In this document: positions 35,008 through 47,000 of the stretch, piece after piece
Position numbering within the stretch: position 1 is the first letter of the stretch
Layout: the number at the start of each line of letters is the position of its first letter
Position numbers and translations under genes: made by a program
Notes under the pieces: model-generated
The model's input: only the letters and a program-made list of their open reading frames with translations
What the model was told of the DNA's origin: nothing
The model's database searches: none
DNA from: Xiphophorus maculatus
Lineage: Eukaryota > Chordata > Actinopteri > Cyprinodontiformes > Poeciliidae
Length of the DNA stretch: 64,000 bases
Reading direction: 5' to 3'
NCBI RefSeq assembly: GCF_002775205.1
Contig: NC_036456.1
Span: 18,317,463-18,381,462 of the forward strand

Positions 35008-38000
35008 TATATATTATTCTCCTTACAGTCGTCAGAGAGACGAGGCTCTTATCCCTCAGGAACCGCTGAAGGTCGGAACGACGGGTTTTCCGACCCTGTT
35101 TGAGTGAGTAGGACTACCTCAGCGCTCGTCTGCGCTCACTTACGCAGAGGCCAGTCTCTATTATTCAGTGTGTGTGTGTGTGTTTTGCGGTTGCCCCCTC
35201 CACCCAGGCCGGTTGCTGTGGTGAGTGGGCGCATGTTTACTTCGGAACGAGTGATGTCACACACATAAAGTCCCTTCAGGCCAAATGTTAGGCAGAGTTT
35301 AGACCTCCATTCTCTCTCCTCCTTATTGTGTTGCAGGTTCAATCAAACCATTTTTGTATTTTTTTTTTTTTTTTTTGTTCGTTTGGGTTACATTTGGGTT
35401 GTGATTACTGCAGACTGAGTTTGTGGTGTCAGGTTGAGATGATGTTCTTCTTCAACGTTACAGAGGTACAGTTAAGGACGGAGAGGGATGTAAAAAGACT
35501 CGGGTGGAAACAGATATGTTAAGCTTAAGCACAAAGAAAAGCAGAAAGAAAAAGATGAAACTAAATCCTGCTGCTGAGAGGTGAAACTATTACAAGCATT
35601 AGAGAGGCATTAGAGGAACTGGTTGGGGTAAATATGTTGGAGTCTGTTGTCAGGTTGGGCTTGGTGGGGGAAGGAGTCATTGTTTGGCTACGGATTATGA
35701 CCTTTCAGTCTTTTACAGGTGCTAAAGTGAAGATTTCACCCTATTAAGCTCGCATACAGTAGAAATATTTCTGAAACGATCCGGTGTTCACTTCTAAAGA
35801 ATCCGTTTCTAAGAAGAAGGAGGCAAGAGTGGCTCAATGTTCTGTAAAGTGCGGCGTTATGAAAAAGCATTTCCTCAAAGATTTCTTCTTTTTTCACACT
35901 TTAATGTTTTAGATAAACTAATTTCACATAAGAAAAAAAAACACACAGAGTAAATTAAAAAAGGAGTTTAAAATGAAGGTTTTATTTATTAAGGGACAAA
36001 AGCACCACTAGCTAAACAGTTAGTTGCGTTAACCCTGAAGCACTAGTCCTAACTTTAGCTACACTAATGCTAGAAGCTAATGCTAATGCTCTAAATTCAG
36101 CCATATTGATACCCACCATGTGTCAATGACAACATGTGTAACGGGTACAGAAGAAATGTAACTTGCTGCACTCCTTCGCAGGTGGACAACGTAAGGAGAG
36201 GAAACTGAACTGCTGCGTAAACGGCCTTCACCCCCTTCAAAATAAGAGCATGGATATAAACGTCTACTTGAAGAATCCTTAACAGTCCATGAGCAAAACT
36301 TCAGTGCAGTGATCAAACTTTATTTAAGTGAAAGTTTATAAAACAGCAAAGTAAACTAGCGCTTTAGACTTTATCCGTAAAAATTAACTGTGCTAACTTT
36401 TTTCAAAGTCAGCAAAAATACCAATTCTCTCCAGGTTAAACCGACAAATAACATCCTTTTCACCGGCCACATCTAGGCTGATTTATGCCAGGAATATAGA
36501 AATAGCTTAAGCAGAACCTGTCCGACAACATGAAGTAGGCTAAAAGATCTCAAAATCCAAAACTCCCTGCCCAGATCTGAAGAAATTCAGTAATAGATAA
36601 CACACAAACTCTTTGATATGTCTGGAAATGGTTACAAAGCTGTTGGAAAGGGGAAAATATGTTAAGGTTTTCAACATATAGGTTTTTTTTAGTTTAGGTT
36701 GTTTTTGAAGCTTTTGTTCTGAACTCTGGCGCACAAGAGAGGAATATATACTTCACACAGTTAAGAAAACTGTAAAGTTATTTACATTTTCTGCAGGGTT
36801 GTCATATTTTGACATATCCACCCAGAAGTGGGTCAGTTGTGCTCCCGCGTCCCGCCTGGCCCCATCAAAGCCAGTTGTTTGTGTGAGTGAGTTAATAATG
36901 CATGTGTGTGAAAAGCGGGGGGAGCGGAGGAATGTAGGGCACGGCGGTGCAGAGACCCAGAATGCACAAACACAGGAGCCGCCGACGTGCCGGTGCGCCG
37001 GTGCAGAACAAACTGTACCCTCTGTAGCAGCAAATAATGTGGGACGCAAATAAAATGCACAAACAGACAGTCTGCCATCTGTGTCATCAAATATTATGAC
37101 TGCCTAATCACAAACACACACACACACACACACACCAAAAGGTGAGGCGTCTCGATTATCTGTGGCGCAATCCTGCCTCCTAGTGGAAAACCTGACACAT
37201 TGCAGGAGAGGTTCAGGCCGCTGAATTGAAAGCTGATTCTCTTACTTTGCTCTTTTGTTTGTTTATACCCTTAGCTGATATATGGGGTGTTTTTAGATAT
37301 TGCTCATTGTTGTGTGTATAACTGCAACATTTTCTCTGGAGTTTTGTAAAGCAGCACTTAGATTATTACAAGAATAGTGTAGGAGCAGATTATGAATGAA
37401 CATATATTTGTTACATGGTTCATCAGCACACTTTATGATAGGAACCTTTCTTGGTGATGGCAACTGTTGGTGAAACAGTTTTTTGACTTTACAGAGGCCA
37501 AGCCAACGCTTTAACACCAGGGTGGAGTTGACATGCTGGATACCAGGTGCTGTCAACAGGTGTTTGGTGGATGGAGTCGTAAAAAGTAGGATTTTTGGCT
37601 TCGATGCTCAGTGATGAGCTTTAATTCTGACTTTAATTCAGCTGACAGCGCATCCACTCTACCCCGGTGTACCACCCTGGTGGCTTAAAGCATCGGCTTG
37701 GCCTCTGCAAATACTGTTCAATTCGTTCATATTGTGTAAAATCACAACTACAATGTATTTTATTGGGATAGACCAACATAAAGTATCGAAATAAAGCAAA
37801 ACGTGGTTTTAGAATATAAGTTTTCTTCCAGGTTTGCCTCTATTCGTCGTTGATGCTGCCAGTGCTGTGTTGTAATGTTATCATGGTGTGTTCAGAGTGA
37901 CGCATAGTGTTAGTTTGTTTTGTTTGTAGCCCAAATTGAGCACCTTCTTCTGTGTGGTTCTCTGTCCGCTTCACAGATCCTAGCAAACTGCAAACATGAC

Positions 38001-41000
38001 TTCTGACTTGCTGAATACACAACTAATAGCTCTCATGTGTGGATCTTTTCCTGATGACTCTTTATTGGTCTCTCTGAATTGACCTTGTGTTTTTGTGTGT
38101 GCGGTTGTTTGGTGGCCTGTTGAGGTTGCACCCTCATTTACCGCTGTAAGGACAAGCAGGTGTAGCCGACGGCTGGATGTTGTCGTGCTGAGGTTAATCA
38201 CTGACCTGTGCATGGAAGATGGAGAGGGATTTTGCTGTATGTAGCGGGATGAGGACCCGCACCAGGAACTGCTTGTGTTCAGCTTTCAGCGGCAGCGCGA
38301 AGCCATTAATGATGCTAAAACACACAAAAAACAAGAATTATTATTTCTCTTATGTTCGCCTCATTTTTTTCTCACATTATTTTCTGTTCACATGGAAGGA
38401 AATAAGATATAATTGACAGTTTCTTCTTTCTATCAAAGAAAGATTGAGATAATTGGAACAACACTGATTTGATGAAGGCATATTTTGATTTCCAAATTTC
38501 ACAGAAACAGTTTAGAAAGATTTTTGTTTTGCTTAGTTAAGAGCCAGAGACCAAATTTCTACACAAACTAAAGATAAAATGTGGCATCCCTACTGACATT
38601 TGCAGTTATTCTAACAGATTTGCTCATTTTAAATAGCATCCTTATTGTTAACTGTTTTATAACAACGTTTATAGATGAATTTAAAATGTCATTTTTTACA
38701 GCTACAGCTCATGTTAGCTGTTTATTTTTACTTAACTGAAAAGCAATTTAGTCTGTATTTAACTGTTGAACATTTAACTTTTCTTTTAATTTTGTGACTC
38801 ATATAGGTTTTTAGTCGACAAAAAAAATAGGTAAATCAACTGTAAATAATCTGAAGTAGTTTTTGGGACAGTCCTCAGTTATGAGGATGAGCCATGATCT
38901 CGTGTTGCAGCATTTTTCAGTTCATTACCTCTGAAATGCTGCTGCATTGTGAATGGATTAACGATGTAATTCTCAGCAGTGACGTTGTAAAAACTGATAA
39001 AACATCGCCTACACTGCAAAAACACAAACGCTTACCAAGTATATTTAGTCTAGTTTCTTGTGCAAATATCCTACTACACTTGAAATAAGGCAAAACTAAC
39101 TTACAAGTAACTGTCAGCAAGCTGCGGGGGATTGCTTTAAGTCAACGATGTCTTAATACTGATGAAAAAGTTCTAGTTATAAGTGAAATGATTTTAACTT
39201 ATAATATGGGAAACATGTCTTGTTCCACTGGCAGATTATTTCAGTCCTAACTGGTACGTTTCCATCAATATTAGTGAATTATTTACCTGTTACATGCTGA
39301 AAGGTTACTTGTAAGTTAGTTTCTCTTATTTGAAGTGCACTAATATATTTGTGCTATAAACTGGACCAAAACACTTGTTAAGATTTAGTTTTTGCAGTGT
39401 AATTCTCCTCCAACATCCCTGTTTGTTGGGTTAATGCGTCGTAGTTTCTGACTGAACTCCAGCTCTGAGCAGCAGGAGAGTGGGAACCAAACTTGGAAAG
39501 TGTGACAGCCTCTGAGCCGTTTGGGTGTTTGTAAAGATGATTTATGTTTGTCTACCTGTCTGCTGGACTTCCTCTCTAGCTGCGTCTCAGTCTGCTTCAT
39601 GCTGCTGCCGCTCTGATGTGAATCCTGCCTTCCTCTCATCTTTTTTTCTGAATGCTTATCTGTCTTCTTCCTCTCTCTTTCTTTTGTTTTGCCTCCTCTC
39701 TCGCCCGCCGATTCCTCCCCCTATCTGTGTGTGGGAGGAGCTATAAATACCTCTGTTACCAACAACATGAATACAAGCCTCTCTCTCTCCTGCTCTTCTT
39801 CTTCTTCCCCCACCTCTGACTCACTCTTCGCTCAGTCATCCTCTTCTACAAGCATCCCTCTTCTCTCACCTTGGACTCATCCTCATCTTCCTCCTTCTCT
39901 TCTCTCCTCACAACTCACAATTCAATTTAAAGGTCAGTTTTTTGATCACTGAATCATCGCCTGTAAGGGCGGTTGTGATTTGTATTTGAAAACAGGCTCA
40001 TGTATTTTTAAAAGATGTCTTAAGCCTCTTAAATTATTTTAAACTACCAAGCAATGTGTGCCTAATAACCAATCTCAATGCTCGTAAATAGTTTTTTGTT
40101 TGTTTTCAATTTGTTTGGTATAACAGCTTTGATGTGATTGAGGTATTGACCTCAGTAAATATACTTACTAATTGTAGTTATTCATTTTAACATGGTCAAT
40201 TAAAGGAAAATTAACAAATATTATAAAAAAGATGTATTTTTTTTACATTTGCAGCTTGAATAAATCTATCGGCATACTTGTACATTTATATTTACAGCTC
40301 AATAAGTGTCCTGGTTAACATCGTTTCTGGCTCACATGCAATTTAAATTTATACTACCCAGCATCAAAGTAAAAGCAAGCGGACAACATTTTTATTAGAG
40401 CTAAATTGTTTTCTTTTTTTAAGGTTTTATCGAGTAGTCATAAATTGCAGCTAAGCTTTCTGCTGTAGAGACAAGGCCAAACAGTCTAAGGTTGGAGAAT
40501 GGAAGAGTCAAGCTAACAGGTTCAGATTTAATGGACCTTACCAAGCTCCGCCCACAACCGACCCACGTGACCGCAAGTCTCACAAACAAAGGCTCGCAGC
40601 GCCATGTTTCTATGTAAACATGACTGATTAGTGCATCATTTCTACCGGATTTTCACAATATATCAGCTACTACAACGGACAGAGGAACTAACAAGTTCAT
40701 GTCATCATCTGGGAGGAGGTTACTGGTTTCTCAGTCACAAGCTGGTTGCAAACCTGAGGCCAGCAGGTGTCAGTCAGTTATGTTAGATCTGAAATTTGGT
40801 TTGATGACGTCAATATGAGAAGCTACAGACTAATAGGAGGAACCAAAGAGCTCTGTAAAGGTAAAGACAAATCTTCTTAAGTTGGGATATAATTAATTTA
40901 ATTTCACATAATCATCGCGGTAGAAGCCATTTGTTTGTTAAAATTTTATGAAATATATATGTTCTATTTGATGTTTGTTGTGAATGACATAAACTCACAA

Positions 41001-44000
41001 AGGAACGAGGTAATTAGTCCAACGTTTAGAAACTACAGCGGCTGTAATGCACCACAGCAAAGGTAAACAAAGGTAAAATAACCCGAACAGGTGATCAACT
41101 CAAAACCACTCATACCTTTTTACTCTCTCTCTCTTTGTAGTTTAAGCACACCTGTTACCATGGCAACCGCCTGCGTTAAAAACATAACATTCAGTCTGTT
41201 ACGATATCAAGTTTCCAGGCTTGATATTTATTTCTCGACTATTAATCAGCGCTTCCCTGAACACAGCGATGGTTGATTGACTAGCTGTACTTGGTGCTAA
41301 CGTGGCTAACATGAGTAACAGTTTAGTCCAAAGCTTTTTCTGCTAAAATAAAATCTTTAGTGTATGTCAGATACAGTACATGTTGCATATTGATCTGTTT
41401 AGCTAACGTAAGACTGTGTAGCAGACAGGCTTCAAGGTGTAGAAGTTGTATCAGTTCTGCCATTATGCTGTACTTAGCTAACGGGAAGCTAACGGTGTGT
41501 TTGTGAGACGGCCACGCACATGACCACGTAGAATCAGCCAATGAAAAGCGGCCCCTCTGGTAAGGTCCATATAGTGCAACACTGACAGTGTATTGATTCT
41601 GAGTTGCAACATTTTTGTATTGCTTTACTTTTATTTTAGATCCTTAGTCCATCTGGAATTATGTCATATATTTCTACATAAATGATCATCTGATTTAAAC
41701 ATTACAATGGTTTAAAAAGGCTCATAAATTATTTATTGCATGGTTCTCAATGTTGTGGTAACAGATCCAGTATCTGTCATTCTTGACGCACTCTTGGAAA
41801 CGAAAAAGACTCATAAAAATCCGTGAATTTAACTACAAACGATTTATCAAGAACAATGCAAAAACAACAAAAAATTAAGATCCAAAGTCTTTTATTACTA
41901 TATCTTTGTCTTCTTTCAGACAAAACATGGAAGACATTGTCAAAAACTGTATTGATCTGTTCTTCTGCAATCTTTCTGCTACTCAACAGGAAGTAGGCCA
42001 TTCAAAATAAAAGAAAAACTGAATTCCACAATAAAGTTAACCTACAGTGATATTAACCTCACTTTCTGAGAATGACAAAAATTAAAGGCAAAAAGCATTG
42101 AGCAAAATATAGAATCTAAATATGACTTATTTTTCGCTCAAATGTTTTTGACATTAGAGTTTTTTTGTGTTGTAGAAATTAGTTTTAAAACTAATTGTTA
42201 GTTTCAGCTTCCTTATAACATTTACTGCAGGTAAAATATCAACTTATTTTAACAACAGCTTACTTAAAAAATCTCAAACTACACCTTTAACTAATTACCA
42301 TGTTTCCGCAAATGACTCAAATTATTTTCAGATTGTAGTGGAGTTTTAGTTTGTGTTTTTTTTTGTTTGTTTGTTTTTTTGGTCTTTGCTCAGATGTAGG
42401 GCCGTTCTTTTCAGAAATGCTAAAAATCTCAAACCCAACATTTAGCTGTTTGTGTTTTTCAGAAAGGTCAAAGGTAGAAAACAAACCAGACAGCAACACC
42501 ATGATCCTATTATTCCCTCGTCTTCCTCCCTCTCTTTATTCATCTACATCTAATTGGTTTGTGTGTGTGAGGAAATGCGACTTGTTTATCAGTTTGGCTT
42601 CATCTCGGTCTTGCTCATTTTGTTTCCTTAGAGACAATTTTAAGATGTTACACAACCACATGACTCACAACATTTTGTTGTGGATGTTTCTCACTTCCTG
42701 TCCCTATCTAAATTAATTTCTCAGTAAAATATCAGAAGATAATCAGCTAAAGAACAGCTGCCACAGTGGCTGAAACTAAAACGTCCACAGCTCAATCATG
42801 AACACAAACATCTGGTTGTTGATGATGCGTTTTCTTGTTTTAGGGCATGTTTGGGTGTTTCTGCTCATACAAACCTGCCCAGGATTTCCAGCAGCTCCGC
42901 TACTCCGTTGAAGTGCTCAGTTTCATAAATGAACCTAGATATCAAAAAAAGGGAGAAACTGTCACAACAAAATAATGAGGAGGATGAATAATTAACTTAA
43001 TTTAAGCTTCATTGATTAATTTAGTGTCATTAACCCTTCAAGACCCAGTTTCTTTTATTCTACCATATCTGTATTTTAAACCAAAAAATGTACAAATGTT
43101 GAATTTTGATCTGTTTTTTTGACACAAACATATTGTTTAGTTTTTTTAATTTTATTTAGTAGGAAATTTGCAAACAAATTCCTCCCACAGTGTCACAAAA
43201 TACCACAATTTAGAAAACTTTGGTTGAGCAAAATCTCTGAATATGACTCAGTGTGTCAGATTAACACAAAGGAAAGTTTAAAAAAAAAAGTCTTTATAAA
43301 TGTTTCGGTTGATCATTAAAATGTCTAGAACATGACATTTTTATGCAACACTTGTGCAAAATGCTAAATATTTTTATGTTATATTTAATAAACGTTCAAA
43401 AAACCACAGAAGAGGTTGAACTGTTTTGTTTTTCTTTCGTGTTTCTCTATGTCTGGGTTTGCAGGGTTAAAACATTTCAGAATCAGTTAACTGGTGTAAT
43501 TATTACATACTTCAGGAAGATTTTTTTTTCCTGGTCACAATGATTTAATTCTCAGGAGAAAACGAAGGTTTCATGCATAACATCCTGCTGATTAGTCAGT
43601 TTTCTTTTTAATAAAACACGGGACCGACTGCAGCCTTTGTTTTTCTATTCTTAGAAACATCCAAACTAAAAGTAGCCTCCAAGTTTTTCCTTTCTGTAAT
43701 AACTCTGCATTATTTAGCTGACAGTATTTAGTGTTTTTTCAGAACATTAGCCTGTTTTATATAAGGAAACTGCTGCCATTTATTATAAAATAATAATTTT
43801 TAACGTAAATTGAGGCTTAATTTTTATTTTTTAAATCCAGGTCGTACCTGAGGAAGATGTTGTTGATCTGTTTGCGGATGTACGCTCGGAGGCCCAGTAA
43901 TTTTCCATAGACGCGGTGCAGGATGGTCTTCAGGTACTCCCTCTCTCTGGGGTCCTCGCTGTCGAACAGCTCCAGGAGCTGCAAACACACGTAACGTAAT

Positions 44001-47000
44001 TACAGCCACTAAATGTGCAGCACTGCAACTTCACTGACTGCAATAATTCTACAAACGCTCTGCACTTATCTCTAGCAGCGACACTGCAGGAATATTATTG
44101 CTTTTTGCTGCACTGTGAGATTTCAACGACAAACAACAAGACTTAAAATACTACCATTTAGAAATACTTAGGATATTTTAAAGTATTTATTTATGCTAAA
44201 GAATTTACAACCCTTAAAGTTTTTAAAACTTTGTTACATTAGACACATTGAACTGTTGTGTATTTAATTGAGATTTCATGACAAAACAATTAAAAGTAGT
44301 GAGAGGTTTTTAAGTAGAAAGAATTAGCTTCTGCTAAATACCATACTGGTGTAGCACTTTAGGACTAGTTTCCGCTAATATACTGTGTTAGTGTAGCACT
44401 TTTGTATTAGCTTCTGCTAATATACTGCATTGATATAGTACTTTAGCACTAGTTTCTGCTAAAATATTGTGTTAGTGCAGCACTTTACCATTAGCTTCTG
44501 TTAAATACTGTATTTGTGCAACGTTTTAGCACTAGCTTCTGCTGATATACTATGATAGTGTAGCTCTTTAGCATTAGCTTCTGCTAAATACTGTATTGGT
44601 GTAGCGTTTTAGCACTAACTTTTGCTCATATGTTGTGTTAGTGTAGAGCATTAGCTTCAGCTAATATACCGTGTTGGTTTAGTTCTTTGGCATTAAGCAG
44701 AGCTAATGTTTAGATTAGTGCTTTAGGGTTAGCATAGCTGACCTTTTAGCTATCGGTGTCCACAACTGGCTTAATGGTTCATAAAACATTATTAGCATGA
44801 TCTGCAAAATCCCAGTAAAACACTTTGAAGTTTGTGGTTGTAACATGATGCCAGGGATGCAAATACTTTGGCTAGGCACTGAAAAAGGATCCTGTGAATC
44901 TGGATTAGACGAGGATGGGAGGGGATTACCTGCAGGACAAACTTCTGGTCGATGTAGCGTTTAGCCATGGATGGCTGGAAGTCCGGACTCTCCAGGAATC
45001 TCAGGAAAAACTCGTACACCAGCTGGGGAAGAAGGAATATGAATGAGCTTCTCATTATCTAGAAATGCTTTGACATTTTATAGTTATTTATATTAATCCA
45101 TGACAGAGAGTCCAATCTTCAGAATTATTTTCTCATAAGAAGTTAACAGATTATGAAAGACAAAATATGACAAAATATATGGAACATCCTAAAATTCTCT
45201 AATTTATTTCTAAGTATATAAAGAGATGGTTTCTGATCTGAAATATAATCCTATGTTTTAAATTATGGCTGATTAAAGTCAACCTTACTTCAGCTCTAGA
45301 GGATCCATTTCTCAGGCAATTAATCAATTTGACATAAAGTGCATTTGATGTCAGGGATCGTTTACTTTATGAACGACAAACAACATCCAGCACGTATGTT
45401 TTGATGCTCTGCTGCTAATTTTACTTTGTGACACTAAAATCTGTGGATATAAACTGAAAAAAGTCAGGATATTTTGCAGATGAACTTTGTTTTTAGGACT
45501 AAGGTATATATAAAATTCCTGCAGCAGCGAGAACATGGCGTACCTGCAGATGTGGCCATGAGGCTTCGAGAGTCGGCTCATCTTCCTCAGGGTCAAACTC
45601 TGGATTCTCGCTGGGAGGAAGCGTGCGGAAGATGTTTACTGAGATCTGGAAAAAAGAAAACATGGGAGGGAAGCAGAAATGAGAAAATCTGACTTTCATA
45701 GCATTTAGCATTTTAGGAGAATTTGACAGAGAAATCTAAAACATTTGGTTGTGGTTTAAAGACTTGATGTAGTCTGTGTCAAAATTAAGCATCCTGATTA
45801 GATAAATAAATATTTTATACATGATATGTCTCTGTGTTGCCCTGCGACAGACTGGCGACCTGTCCAGGGTGAACCCCGCCTCGCGCCCGGAACGTAGCTG
45901 GAGAGAGGCACCGGCAACCCTCCCGACCCCATTAGGGACAAAGGGTGAACAGAAAATGGATGGATGGATGGATGTCGCAGGGGGGCTGCACAGTGGCGCT
46001 GTTGGTGGCACTGTTGCCTTGCAGCAAGAAGGTCCTGAGTTCGATTCCCGGGCCGGGATCTTTCTGCATGTTCTCCCTGTGCATGCGTGAGTTCAAAGTC
46101 CAAAACATGACTGTTAGGTTAATTGGTCTCTCTAAATTCTGCCTAGGTGTGAGTGTGTGTGCTTGGTTGTTTGTCCTGTCTGTCTCTGTGCTGGCGACCT
46201 GTCCAGGGTGACCCCGCCTCTCGCCTGGAACGTTAGCTGCAGATAGACACCAGCACCTCCCGACTCCACTAGGAACATGCTTTTAGAAAATGGATGGATG
46301 GATGGATGATATGTTGCAAAGATATACAGTATATCATAATATCAGTGTGTGCAGTATACATGCATGTTTTTAAAAATGTGCCTGAATCTTTTTTAAAGCT
46401 GCATTTCTGACATACAGGGCAGTAGGTGACATCCTGGACTGCAGTGTCTTTGTTAATATGATTATTTTTGGACATCTTATTCTAACCAACAATAATAAAA
46501 TAGAACATGTTATTGCCATTAGACATCAGGTTTGTTGATGTGCATCATGGTCAAACATTCCTACAATGATCTTATCTTTCAAAATGCAATGTTTTAGTTT
46601 GTTCTGATCCATTTCGACTAATCTACAGTGTTTTTACTTTGAAAACAGACGTTTCTCCAAACAGGCACACCCACTCCTGCAGCTCTCCTGGATTTTCATC
46701 ACTTATTAATATTTTGGTCTGTTGCTCCAAACAGTTGAGTGATATTTGTGAAGACTTTTAGCCAGAAACGATCGTTTCTCCTCGCCGATGCCTTTCGTTA
46801 TCGTCCGGAAAAAATGCAGCTTTGAGCTGAGATGTTCAACTTCACCTCAGAAAAATTTAAATGTCGCCTGTTTATCTTTAGCCAAAACATTTATTTATTA
46901 CATTTTTATATGTTAAAAAATAAATATTGAATATTAATTAAATAAACATTAAGATTAAGTCATTAAACTAAAAACGGCCTAGGTTGCAAAGGAGGAAAGC

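Larger units (their letters stand above)
33782..38205 (-). other. ppp2r5b intron (4.4 kb)
   Basis: GTCAGTGA donor at 38205, TGTTGCAG acceptor ending at 33782. It contains a palindromic MITE copy (34502-34800), a TA/GA microsatellite (34969-35009), a CA run (37113-37135) and part of a Tc1-type terminal sequence around 37730-37800. The ORFs at 36753-37090 on both strands have no recognisable homology. Confidence 0.8.
38315..42874 (-). other. ppp2r5b intron (4.6 kb)
   Basis: GTTTGT donor at 42874, GTTTTAG acceptor ending at 38315. It holds a full palindromic MITE (39011-39400), a CT-rich low-complexity stretch (about 39640-39930) and a 1 kb TIR-bounded element (40531-41570). The serine-rich ORF at 39689-39952 reflects the CT-rich composition. 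Confidence 0.8.

Noticed and set aside
39689-39952. Serine-rich 87-residue ORF with a TATAAATA motif before it
   Set aside because: CT-rich low-complexity sequence inside a ppp2r5b intron, opposite strand, no family resemblance.
44330-44720. Regular repeats considered as a CRISPR array
   Set aside because: Units are contiguous without unique spacers and the context is a vertebrate intron.
45980-46060. Possible tRNA gene from a B-box (GAGTTCGATTCCCGG)
   Set aside because: No cloverleaf can be folded; the B-box belongs to a SINE head.
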